A DNA stretch of 40,372 nucleotides, from contig CAYMRD010000024.1 of NCBI GenBank assembly GCA_964392775.1, forward strand, positions 1 through 40,372, given 5' to 3'. Made by a program: the position numbers and the translations under genes. Positions 7,508 to 14,700 of this stretch are shown here, piece after piece (positions within the stretch are counted from its first letter, which is position 1; the number at the start of each line of letters is the position of its first letter). The notes under the pieces are model-generated. The model was not told the origin of the DNA. It did not search any database and saw only the letters and a list, made by a program, of their open reading frames with translations. This DNA comes from UKL13-3 sp964392775 (GTDB taxonomy: Bacteria; Bacteroidota; Bacteroidia; UKL13-3).

Positions 7508-8782
7508 TTATTTGAAATGCAATTCAAAAGAATGAAGATTATTTTCAAAACGATATGAAACAGGAAAATCATACAAGTCGCAAATAGCTTTTACAATTGC
7601 CAAGCCAAGTCCTGTGCCGTTTGTGTTGTTATCGGCTTTGTAAAAACGAGAAAACAGTTGCCGTTCATTTATCGGTACGTTAATTCCCGTGTTACTTACT
7701 TTGATTGTTTTTTCAGAAATTTCAACCTTCATAATTCCATTGGAAACATTGTGAAAAATGGCATTTTTAAGCAAGTTTGAAACAACAACATTGGCAAGTG
7801 AAACGTCCATAAGTGTAGTTAACTCTGTTGCTTCGGAAACGAAAATTTTCACATTTTTAAATGCTGCGATTTCTTCCAAGTTGCTTACATTTTGCTTTAC
7901 AACTTCGTTCAGTAAAACAGGTTGATTATCCAAAAACTGTTTGTTTTCAATTTTAGTTAAAAGAAGTAATGATTTATTCAATCTAACCAAGCGGTCAACA
8001 ATATTCATTATTTCGGCAATACTTTCGGCTTGCTCGTTTTGTAAATTTCCTTTTTCAATCAGCAACTCTAATTTGTTGGTGGCTATTGCCAAGGGCGTTT
8101 GCAACTCGTGTGAGGCGTTTCCGATAAATTGTTTTTGTTGCTCGTATGTTTCAATGTTATGTTGCAACAAAATGGTTACGGCTTTTTGTAAGTCGTTAAA
8201 TTCTTTTGTTTCGGTTTTTACTTCTGGAAAAAATTTACCAATCCGGTAATTTTTAAGTTGATTAAGAAAAGAGTAAAAAGGTTGCCAAAGTCGTTGCAGC
8301 ACAAAATTGTTTATGATAATAATGCTTACAATCAGTATAAAATAAAGCCAAAGTGCATCATAAAGTAATTCTTCTACCAAATCGTCTTCCTCAACCATTG
8401 AATTGATAATGCTCAATTCATAGTAATGTCCGTTGTTTTCAAATGCCGTTGTGAGCATACGAACAGGCTCAAGTTCTGGCTCCTCATCGTCTGCATCCTG
8501 CATATACATTAACGTATCAATGTAATGGTCTTTGACTGACAATGCCTGTGATTGTGTTATTTCACCAATAGTAAAAAAGCCTTCGTCAAAATTGTTTTTA
8601 TGTAAAATTGTTGTGTCGGCTTGTGCTTTGAAAACTATTTGACGTTTGTAATTATCTAATCCTTCATCAACGCTTTCTTTTATTTCGTTGAGCATATTGA
8701 AATAGAAAAATACCGACCACAAGCCGATGATAAAAAACAACGAAACAGATAAATAGATGAGTGATTTGTTTAGTAATTTCAT
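7508..8782 (-). CDS. Sensor histidine kinase
   Basis: Membrane-bound sensor kinase of 424 residues that should phosphorylate the regulator encoded just upstream. There is one membrane helix at residues about 7-29, an extracytoplasmic domain of roughly 110 residues with a strongly acidic patch (D-A-D-D-E-E-P-E-L-E), and a second helix at about 142-165. The cytoplasmic HisKA domain has the H-box N-A-S-H-E-L-Q-T-P-L with phospho-accepting His225. The HATPase domain shows the N-box (N-L-L-K-N-A-I-F-H-N) and G-T-G-L-G-L-A-I-V. No clear HAMP domain is seen. Its start overlaps the regulator stop by 4 nt (ATGA), so the two are translationally coupled. The acidic sensor loop could bind cations, but that is only a guess. 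Confidence 0.92.
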   Translation of the reverse strand: MKLLNKSLIYLSVSLFFIIGLWSVFFYFNMLNEIKESVDEGLDNYKRQIVFKAQADTTILHKNNFDEGFFTIGEITQSQALSVKDHYIDTLMYMQDADDEEPELEPVRMLTTAFENNGHYYELSIINSMVEEDDLVEELLYDALWLYFILIVSIIIINNFVLQRLWQPFYSFLNQLKNYRIGKFFPEVKTETKEFNDLQKAVTILLQHNIETYEQQKQFIGNASHELQTPLAIATNKLELLIEKGNLQNEQAESIAEIMNIVDRLVRLNKSLLLLTKIENKQFLDNQPVLLNEVVKQNVSNLEEIAAFKNVKIFVSEATELTTLMDVSLANVVVSNLLKNAIFHNVSNGIMKVEISEKTIKVSNTGINVPINERQLFSRFYKADNNTNGTGLGLAIVKAICDLYDFPVSYRFENNLHSFELHFK

Positions 8783-9456
8783 TTTTCAATTAGCTTATAT
8801 CCGATGCCGTAAATGGCTTCAATTTCTATTTCTGCGTTGGCTGTTTGTAGTTTCTTCCGCAAATTTTTTATCTGATAATAGATGAAGTCAAAATTATCGG
8901 CCTGGTCAATGTTATCGCCCCAAACGTGTTCGGCTAAAGCGTTTTTTGTGACCAGTCGGTTTTTGTTGAGCAAAAAATAATTCAAGATGTCAAACTCTTT
9001 TCTGTTTAACGGAACATTTTCCTTATCTACAAAGAATGTCCGTTCTTTCAAGTCTAAAACCACATTGGCAAATTCAATGGTATTTTTCCCGTCTAATTTA
9101 TTTCTTCGCAAAACGGCTTTTACTCTTGCGTTAAGCTCAGCAATATGAAACGGTTTTGTGAGATAATCGTCAGCCCCCAATTCAAGTCCTTTCAGTTTGT
9201 CGTCAAGTGAGTTTTTGGCCGAAATGATGATAATGTTATCTGATTTTCCTGCGGTTTTAAGTTGTTCCAATAATTGCAGTCCGCTACCTCCGGGCAACAT
9301 AACGTCAAGCAAAATGCAATCGTAGTCGTAAACTTCAATTTTTTTACTTGCAGAATGAAAGTCGCCTGCCGTTTCAATTACAAAATGTTCTTTTGCAAGT
9401 GATTCTGCTATTGTTTTCAATAACTCTTTTTCGTCCTCAACAATCAGAATTTTCAT
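8779..9456 (-). CDS. OmpR-family response regulator
   Basis: A two-domain transcription factor of 225 residues. The N-terminal receiver has acidic pocket residues E7-D8, phospho-acceptor Asp51 (I-L-L-D-V-M-L-P-G-G) and the K-P-F switch motif. The C-terminal OmpR/PhoB winged helix contains N-R-K-E-F-D-I-L and ends G-I-G-Y-K-L-I. The ATG at 9456 is preferred to the GTG at 9462 because the -7 element extends to 9462 and the protein then begins M-K-I-L-I-V-E-D-E. It lies head to tail with its kinase. A 15-bp direct-repeat box lies 26 bp before its start and recurs before the two other units of the block, so it probably controls its own gene and both neighbours. Confidence 0.94.
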   Translation of the reverse strand: MKILIVEDEKELLKTIAESLAKEHFVIETAGDFHSASKKIEVYDYDCILLDVMLPGGSGLQLLEQLKTAGKSDNIIIISAKNSLDDKLKGLELGADDYLTKPFHIAELNARVKAVLRRNKLDGKNTIEFANVVLDLKERTFFVDKENVPLNRKEFDILNYFLLNKNRLVTKNALAEHVWGDNIDQADNFDFIYYQIKNLRKKLQTANAEIEIEAIYGIGYKLIEK

Positions 9457-9461
9457 AACCA

Positions 9462-9497
9462 CGAAAATAGTTATTGAATTTGGGAAAGACTTGGGAA
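9462..9497 (-). promoter_or_regulatory. Predicted operator and promoter (regulator-kinase unit)
   Basis: Minus strand: TTCCCAAGTCTTTCC (9497-9483), 13 nt, then TATTTTCG (9469-9462), then 5 nt to ATG 9456. The box takes the place of a -33 element, as at class II activated promoters. A near-palindrome CCCAAATATTGGG (9501-9513) lies just upstream. Confidence 0.65.
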
Positions 9498-9545
9498 TAA
9501 CCCAAATATTGGGAGGCTGGTGGGCTTGGCTTTAATTTTACTGTC

Positions 9546-9663
9546 TATCGGGATATTGTCAACTTGCCCTTGCGCACGGAACCAACCGCACACTTTCTAA
9601 ATGACTTGTGTGCGGAATTCCCTTTAGAGTCGGGGGCAGGGGCAAGTTGACAATATCCCGATA
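9546..9663. repeat. 118-bp inverted-repeat element
   Basis: Two perfect 24-bp inverted arms (9546-9569 and 9640-9663, beginning TATCGGGATATTGTC) enclose a 70-bp core that contains its own 8-bp hairpin (CCGCACAC at 9586-9593, complement at 9608-9615). There is no T tract and no ORF. It could be a MITE-like remnant or a structured intergenic element. It lies between the two-component block and lepA. Confidence 0.75.
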
Positions 9664-9750
9664 ATCATTTTAATTCTGCCGGTCGGAGTGCGGAGTCGTC
9701 CTGCCACTGGTTATAACAAATTAACATACCCGACATAATCAACTTATCTC

Positions 9751-9758
9751 TATATTCG
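9751..9758 (+). promoter_or_regulatory. Probable lepA -7 promoter element
   Basis: TATATTCG matches TAnnTTTG with one change and lies 32 nt before the lepA ATG. No good -33 element is visible at the expected distance. Confidence 0.4.
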
Positions 9759-9790
9759 CGCCTTCGATTTTCTAGATAGAACACTGTTAG

Positions 9791-11578
9791 ATGAAGAACA
9801 TACGTAACTTTTGCATTATTGCCCATATTGACCACGGGAAAAGCACCCTTGCCGACCGTTTACTGGAATATACCCAAACCATTAGCAAACGCGATATGGA
9901 AGCTCAGGTATTGGATGATATGGACCTTGAGAAAGAGCGCGGTATCACGATTAAGAGCCACGCCATTCAGATGGATTATGTGTACAAAGGCGAAAAATAT
10001 GTACTCAACCTGATTGACACTCCCGGCCACGTAGATTTTAGTTACGAGGTTTCACGCTCGATTGCGGCTTGTGACGGAGCCTTGCTCATCGTAGATTCTT
10101 CACAGGGAATTCAGGCACAAACCATTTCAAACCTGTACTTAGCTATTGAGCAAGGATTGGAGATTATTCCTGTCCTCAATAAAATTGACCTTCCACACAG
10201 TATGCCGGAGGAAGTAAGCGATCAGATTATTGACTTGATTGGTTGCAAGTACGAAGATATTTTGCGTGCCAGTGGTAAAACCGGTGCAGGTGTGCACGAA
10301 ATTTTGCATGCCATTGTTGATCGTGTTCCCGCTCCAAAAGGTTCGGAAGAAGCGCCTCTTAAAGCGTTGATTTTTGATTCGGTGTTTAACTCTTTCCGCG
10401 GTATCATCGCCTATTTCCGTGTATTGGATGGCGTGATCAAAAAGGGTGAAAAAGTAAAGTTTATGGCTACAGGCAAAGAATACCTTGCCGATGAGGTTGG
10501 TGTATTGCGCATGAAAATGGAACCGCGTGCTGAAGTAAAAGCTGGTGACGTAGGTTATATTATTTCGGGTATCAAAGAAGCTCGTGAAGTAAAAGTGGGT
10601 GATACCATTACTACTGTTGAAAATCCAACCACAGATATTATTGATGGTTTTGAGAACGTAAAACCAATGGTATTTGCGGGTATTTACCCGGTGGATACTG
10701 AAGATTTTGAAGAGTTACGTGAAAGCATGTACAAACTTCAATTGAATGATGCATCATTGACATTTGAACCAGAAAGTTCGGCTGCATTGGGTTTTGGTTT
10801 CCGTTGTGGATTTTTAGGAATGTTGCACATGGAAATTATTCAGGAACGTTTGGAGCGTGAGTTTAAAATGACGGTAATCACTACTGTTCCCAACGTAAGC
10901 TACCATTGCCATACCAACAAAGGTGAAATGATTATTGTGAACAACCCAAGTGATTTGCCGGAAGCCAACTATATCAATTACGTTGAAGAGCCTTTTATTT
11001 TGGCGACAATCATTACCAGTGCCGAGTTTGTGGGACCTGTCATGGGATTGTGCTTGGGTAAACGTGGTATCTTAAAAAGCCAGGTTTACCTTACTGCCGA
11101 GCGTGTTGAGATGAAATTTGACATGCCGTTAGCCGAGGTTGTATTCGGATTTTTTGATAACCTCAAAACCATTTCAAAAGGATATGCATCGTTTGATTAC
11201 CACCCGATTGGGTATGTGCAATCAGACTTAGTGAAGCTTGATATTTTATTGAACAAAGACAATGTGGATGCGCTTTCGGCCATTATTCACCGCGACAGAG
11301 CCTATGATTGGGGCAAGCGTATTTGTGAAAAATTGCGTGAGCTGATTCCGCGTCACCAGTTTGAAATTCCGGTACAAGCCAGTATTGGTGCCAAAGTTAT
11401 TGCCCGCGAAACCATTAAAGCTTTGCGTAAAGACGTAACAGCAAAATGTTATGGAGGTGATATCTCCCGTAAACGTAAACTCCTCGAAAAACAAAAAGAA
11501 GGAAAAAAACGGATGCGTCAGGTGGGTAATGTTGAGATTCCACAAAGCGCCTTTATGGCCGTGCTTAAACTCGACTAA
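9791..11578 (+). CDS. lepA: Elongation factor 4 (LepA), ribosome back-translocase GTPase
   Basis: Translational GTPase that acts on stalled or mis-translocated ribosomes and in 30S biogenesis. The 595-residue length is exactly that of the family. G1 reads A-H-I-D-H-G-K-S-T near the N-terminus, with D-T-P-G-H-V-D (G3) and N-K-I-D-L-P (G4). The EF-G-like domains II, III and V follow, and the LepA-specific C-terminal domain ends K-K-R-M-R-Q-V-G-N-V-E-I-P-Q-S-A-F-M-A-V-L. The start is fixed by the conserved M-K-N-I-R-N-F-C-I-I-A-H. It is monocistronic, with a hairpin terminator 24 bp after the stop. Confidence 0.98.
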   Translation: MKNIRNFCIIAHIDHGKSTLADRLLEYTQTISKRDMEAQVLDDMDLEKERGITIKSHAIQMDYVYKGEKYVLNLIDTPGHVDFSYEVSRSIAACDGALLIVDSSQGIQAQTISNLYLAIEQGLEIIPVLNKIDLPHSMPEEVSDQIIDLIGCKYEDILRASGKTGAGVHEILHAIVDRVPAPKGSEEAPLKALIFDSVFNSFRGIIAYFRVLDGVIKKGEKVKFMATGKEYLADEVGVLRMKMEPRAEVKAGDVGYIISGIKEAREVKVGDTITTVENPTTDIIDGFENVKPMVFAGIYPVDTEDFEELRESMYKLQLNDASLTFEPESSAALGFGFRCGFLGMLHMEIIQERLEREFKMTVITTVPNVSYHCHTNKGEMIIVNNPSDLPEANYINYVEEPFILATIITSAEFVGPVMGLCLGKRGILKSQVYLTAERVEMKFDMPLAEVVFGFFDNLKTISKGYASFDYHPIGYVQSDLVKLDILLNKDNVDALSAIIHRDRAYDWGKRICEKLRELIPRHQFEIPVQASIGAKVIARETIKALRKDVTAKCYGGDISRKRKLLEKQKEGKKRMRQVGNVEIPQSAFMAVLKLD

Positions 11579-11601
11579 GCTATTCGTTTAAACATACTAC
11601 A

Positions 11602-11629
11602 AACGCTGCCCAAACGGGTGGCGTTTTTT
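11602..11629 (+). terminator. Terminator of lepA
   Basis: A 10-bp stem AACGCTGCCC / GGGTGGCGTT (two G-U wobbles) with a 4-nt loop, running into six T residues. Confidence 0.85.
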
Positions 11630-12187
11630 GTGAACCAACCCTTGTATTCTATGAAATAAAAGATTGAACTCCTCCGGAGCTCCGGGTATTTCGTTAATAA
11701 ATCAGCTATAGAGGTTTGCCTCCTCCGGAGGCTGTAAGCAATGGTTCAACAATGAAGGAGGTATTGTAATTTCATCTTTCTTCGAGGCAAGCAGAACATG
11801 TTTCTGTGGAGACAACATTCTCTCGACCTCCGCGGCTCTGCGTTTAACTCCTTGTTCTGCGAAGCAGCTCTGTACCTCTGATTTTTTGTGGTGGAAAGAT
11901 TTTTTTGCGTTCTGCGAGCCTTGGCGAGCAGAATCGTTGCACCCTTTGCGTTCTTCCTTTGCTCTTTGTGACTAAAAAACTGCCTGCTTTCTTTTTTTTG
12001 CCTACTTGATTATTACAAGTTGATTATTGAGTTATCAGACTATTTCACAAGCAAACTGCCAACCGCGAACTGACTGACCGCTCTGACTTCCTTTCCTCCT
12101 TAATCCGTTCTTGATACAAGCTCCAGACACAAACCCACCCAAGGCTCACCCAAACTGACTTAACCTTTCATAATTTCACAACTACCC
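11630..12187. other. Intergenic region without genes, rich in degenerate repeats
   Basis: No coding sequence is supportable in these 558 bp. TCCTCCGGAG occurs at 11670 and 11721, the second inside the palindrome CCTCCGGAGG. The stretch from about 11820 to 11980 resembles the 'CTCTGCGTTTAACTCC / CCTTTGCGTTCTTCC' repeat text common between Bacteroidota genes. No hairpin strong enough to call an RNA gene or terminator was found. Confidence 0.5.
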
Positions 12188-12195
12188 TATATTTG
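12188..12195 (+). promoter_or_regulatory. Promoter -7 element of the HPP gene
   Basis: TATATTTG is an exact TAnnTTTG match, 26 nt before the proposed TTG start. Confidence 0.5.
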
Positions 12196-12221
12196 AAGAT
12201 TGGCTTAAAACCAATATCATT

Positions 12222-12824
12222 TTGAGAAAAAAAATTAAACGCAGCTTACGGGTTTCGCGGTACATCGTTTACAAAGAAACCCTGATTGACCACAAAGAAC
12301 AGTTCTGGTCGTTTGCAGGGGCTTTTGTGGGCATTGGATTGATCGCATTTTTCCAGAGCTTTTTCCTGAGCCAAACCGAAAACATCTTTTTAATTGGTTC
12401 CTTCGGAGCATCGAGCGTATTGATATACGGAGCCATTCAAAGTCCCTTGGCACAACCCCGAAACTTAATTGGCGGACATTTAGTATCAGCTATTTTGGGT
12501 GTTACCGCATATAAAATTTTTCCGGATATAGTTTGGTTAGCGGCACCTATGGCTGTTTCCCTTTCCATCGTGGCCATGCAAATCACCAAAACCCTGCATC
12601 CTCCCGGTGGTGCTACTGCCCTGATTGCAGTGATTGGTTCCGAAAAAATAAAAGCACTGGGGTATTTTTATGTAATTTCCCCGGTACTCACGGGCTCCCT
12701 CATTTTGTTAATTGTTGCGTTAATCTTTAACAATATCACTTCGCATCGAAGCTACCCTACCGACAAACGGTTTACCCTGACCTGGCGCGATATGCTGCGC
12801 AATAAAAAACACAAACAGCACTGA
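12222..12824 (+). CDS. HPP-family membrane protein
   Basis: An inner-membrane protein of 200 residues with about four transmembrane helices and the diagnostic motif L-H-P-P-G-G-A-T-A-L at about residues 125-134, which names the HPP family. Some members have been linked to nitrite transport, but the substrate here is unknown. No ATG exists near the N-terminus; TTG 12222 is the only plausible start and gives M-R-K-K-I-K, a basic N-terminus before the first helix. An exact promoter box precedes it. The stop codon TGA at 12822-12824 is followed immediately by an ATG (12826) that opens a frame-broken STAS-like gene, so the two once formed, or still form, a tight pair. Confidence 0.85.
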   Translation: MRKKIKRSLRVSRYIVYKETLIDHKEQFWSFAGAFVGIGLIAFFQSFFLSQTENIFLIGSFGASSVLIYGAIQSPLAQPRNLIGGHLVSAILGVTAYKIFPDIVWLAAPMAVSLSIVAMQITKTLHPPGGATALIAVIGSEKIKALGYFYVISPVLTGSLILLIVALIFNNITSHRSYPTDKRFTLTWRDMLRNKKHKQH

Positions 12825-12825
12825 T

Positions 12826-13225
12826 ATGGCTATCTTATATCCAACAATTCCAACCGGCCGGTATGGCATGGTGAAATTGCCACCTATTTTGGTTTGAAGG
12901 AGATATTCTGGTTTCATTATCCAACAGCACCAAACGCACCGTTGAGGTGATTAGAGCAAACGTAGAGTTGGTGAAACATATCACAAACAATACACCTGTG
13001 CCTTTGCTCATCTACCTCAAAAATTCACCCATACCCGATAAGGCTACCCGTTTGTTTTCTACCCAACAACTTCCTGTTATCTACTCCAAAATGGCCATGG
13101 TGGCTCCTTCGAGCTTAACGGTATTCATCATGAATATCTTGTTTAAATTTAAACCGGCTCCAATCCCAATCAAAAGTTTCGACAATGCAGATGATGCCAC
13201 CCGGTGGCTCCAAAAAACCTCATAA
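12826..13225 (+). pseudogene. Frame-broken small STAS/SpoIIAA-like protein gene
   Basis: The reading frame intact from 12875 to 13225 has no ATG at its beginning but encodes W-F-E-G-D-I-L-V...P-L-L-I-Y-L...D-K-A-T-R-L-F...K-M-A-M-V...I-P-I-K-S-F-D-N-A-D-D-A-T-R-W-L. That is the architecture of the small STAS-like (DUF7793-type) proteins of Bacteroidota, normally about 120-130 residues. An ATG at 12826, two bases after the HPP stop, opens a frame that runs into TGA at 12895. Removing one T from the TTTT run at 12887-12890 would join them into one 132-residue protein. So this is either a frameshifted gene, a sequencing error in a homopolymer, or a protein started at an alternative codon such as GTG 12947. 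Confidence 0.55.
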
Positions 13226-13260
13226 ACTTAGTGAACCTCTTGAGGTTTATTATCTATTCC

Positions 13261-13332
13261 TTTACCACAAGGAAAGCAAGCACACACGAATACATCCATG
13301 CCTTTGTGAACCTTGTGTACTCCTGTGGTAAA
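13261..13332. repeat. Imperfect inverted repeat between convergent genes
   Basis: TTTACCACAAGGA at 13261-13273 is matched by TCCTGTGGTAAA at 13321-13332 (one bulged base), spanning 72 bp with CCTTTGTGAACC text inside. A smaller AAACCTCA/TGAGGTTT hairpin (13215-13222 with 13241-13248) overlaps the preceding stop codon. The gap 13226-13403 has no gene. Confidence 0.45.
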
Positions 13333-13403
13333 AAAACATTTAGACGGAATTGAAACGCATGTAAACAGCACTCATCAAAAAACACTTAAGCAGATATAAT
13401 CAA

Positions 13404-14150
13404 TTAGTGTGCGGAATTTTCAATCACGATAACCATAACCGATATGGCAAAGCCGAGTACCGTAAAAAGGCCCGAAAGTTTACCACCATGTTCGTATGCT
13501 TCGGGAATCATTGTATTGGAAAGCATCAATAAAATAGCGCCTCCGGCAAAGGATTGAATAAACGACAACCATCGAACATCCACATCTGCAAACAAGGTAT
13601 AACCGGCAACAGTTGAGGCTCCGCAAACCACGGCAATAATCAGCCACAGCAAAAAGATTTTACCCCTGCCCCATCCGCCCGATTTCATTCCACTCGTTCC
13701 GGCAATCGACTCAGGTAAATTGGAAATAAATACAGCTACCAGCATCGACATGCTAATCTTGCCTCCGCCTTCAAACATACCCAACCCAATCACAATCGAT
13801 TCGGGGATACCATCGAGGATTATAGCCAATACCATCGGCACCACTAAGCTGGATTTATGCGTAGCATCGAGCGACTTACGGTTTTTTGCTCCTACCTTTC
13901 CAATAAGATAGTCGCTGATGTAAAAAGTAAAAGCTCCGGCAAAAAAACCATACACCGGGAATCCTGTTCCTTTGCCCAGTTGCACCGACTCAAACGTAAG
14001 TTCATACGCAACAGCCGATATAAGCGCTCCGGCTCCAAAGGCCATGATCACCCCCAATAAACGTTTACTGATTGTAAACCGTGAAGCGATAATACCACCT
14101 ATCACCAATGATGATGTGGCAAACATTCCCCATAAAAAAGCATTTAGCAT
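13404..14150 (-). CDS. ZIP-family divalent metal transporter
   Basis: Inner-membrane permease of 248 residues with about eight transmembrane helices, expected to import zinc or another divalent cation. The two signature helices carry the metal-site motifs: D-G-I-P-E-S-I (helix 4, matching the family H/D-N-x-P-E-G/S) and S-N-L-P-E-S-I-A-G (helix 5). The variable loop between helices 3 and 4 is short and has only a single His, so metal choice cannot be read from it. ATG 14150 lies 3 nt after a TACATTCG box, giving an apparently leaderless gene. It is convergent with the HPP/STAS pair. Confidence 0.9.
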   Translation of the reverse strand: MLNAFLWGMFATSSLVIGGIIASRFTISKRLLGVIMAFGAGALISAVAYELTFESVQLGKGTGFPVYGFFAGAFTFYISDYLIGKVGAKNRKSLDATHKSSLVVPMVLAIILDGIPESIVIGLGMFEGGGKISMSMLVAVFISNLPESIAGTSGMKSGGWGRGKIFLLWLIIAVVCGASTVAGYTLFADVDVRWLSFIQSFAGGAILLMLSNTMIPEAYEHGGKLSGLFTVLGFAISVMVIVIENSAH

Positions 14151-14153
14151 AAC

Positions 14154-14161
14154 CGAATGTA
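14154..14161 (-). promoter_or_regulatory. Probable -7 element of the ZIP transporter gene
   Basis: Minus strand TACATTCG, one change from TAnnTTTG, ends 3 nt before the ATG at 14150. Confidence 0.45.
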
Positions 14162-14273
14162 AAAAGAATAAAGATGAATGAGTAATTATTAGCCCCGTAT
14201 TTCAACAATTTTGTTTAATTTGTTTGCATATTAGCCCCATACGCTATCGTTTTTAAAGCTTTATAACCGACTA

Positions 14274-14627
14274 ATGATAAGCCGTCCCAAATACATTCGT
14301 ATTGTTCAAATCATTGGCATATCCGGAGTGCTGGTGGGAGCCCTCGACCCCATGGAAGGTTCGGTAGCAATAGCCATAGGAGCGGCCTTACTCACCTGGC
14401 ATGCTTACCTTTTGCAAACCCAAACCAAAGTTCTGTATCTGACGGCCACATCCATGATCATCTTTGGCGTAATAAGCTTATTCGGACTTTCTGCTTTGGG
14501 AGGCTTTGGAACCTCAACCGTAAATGTTTGGTGGGGATTGCTAACCGTTCCGTATCCTGCCGGCTGGCTCATGATAATCGTAATGTTGGCAGGAAGTTTA
14601 TCTGGCAAAAAGGCCCAAACCCGTTAA
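14274..14627 (+). CDS. Small multi-pass membrane protein of unknown function
   Basis: A 117-residue hydrophobic protein with about four predicted transmembrane segments (residues about 10-25, 28-46, 52-75 and 88-108) and short basic ends. No motif identifies a family. Glycine and small residues are frequent in the helices, as in channel-like or helper proteins, but that is not evidence of function. ATG 14274 is the first Met and gives a basic N-terminus before helix 1. It is followed 73 bp later by the aminotransferase gene, which has its own promoter signal, so co-transcription is possible but not required. Confidence 0.65.
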   Translation: MISRPKYIRIVQIIGISGVLVGALDPMEGSVAIAIGAALLTWHAYLLQTQTKVLYLTATSMIIFGVISLFGLSALGGFGTSTVNVWWGLLTVPYPAGWLMIIVMLAGSLSGKKAQTR

Positions 14628-14687
14628 CGTGTATGACAGAACCCCAAATCTGTTCGGGTTCAGCTTCCCATTTTCACAAATAATATT

Positions 14688-14695
14688 TACTTTCG
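14688..14695 (+). promoter_or_regulatory. Probable -7 element of the aminotransferase gene
   Basis: TACTTTCG, one change from TAnnTTTG, ends 5 nt before ATG 14701 and supports that start over the upstream GTG at 14629. Confidence 0.45.
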
Positions 14696-14700
14696 AAACC

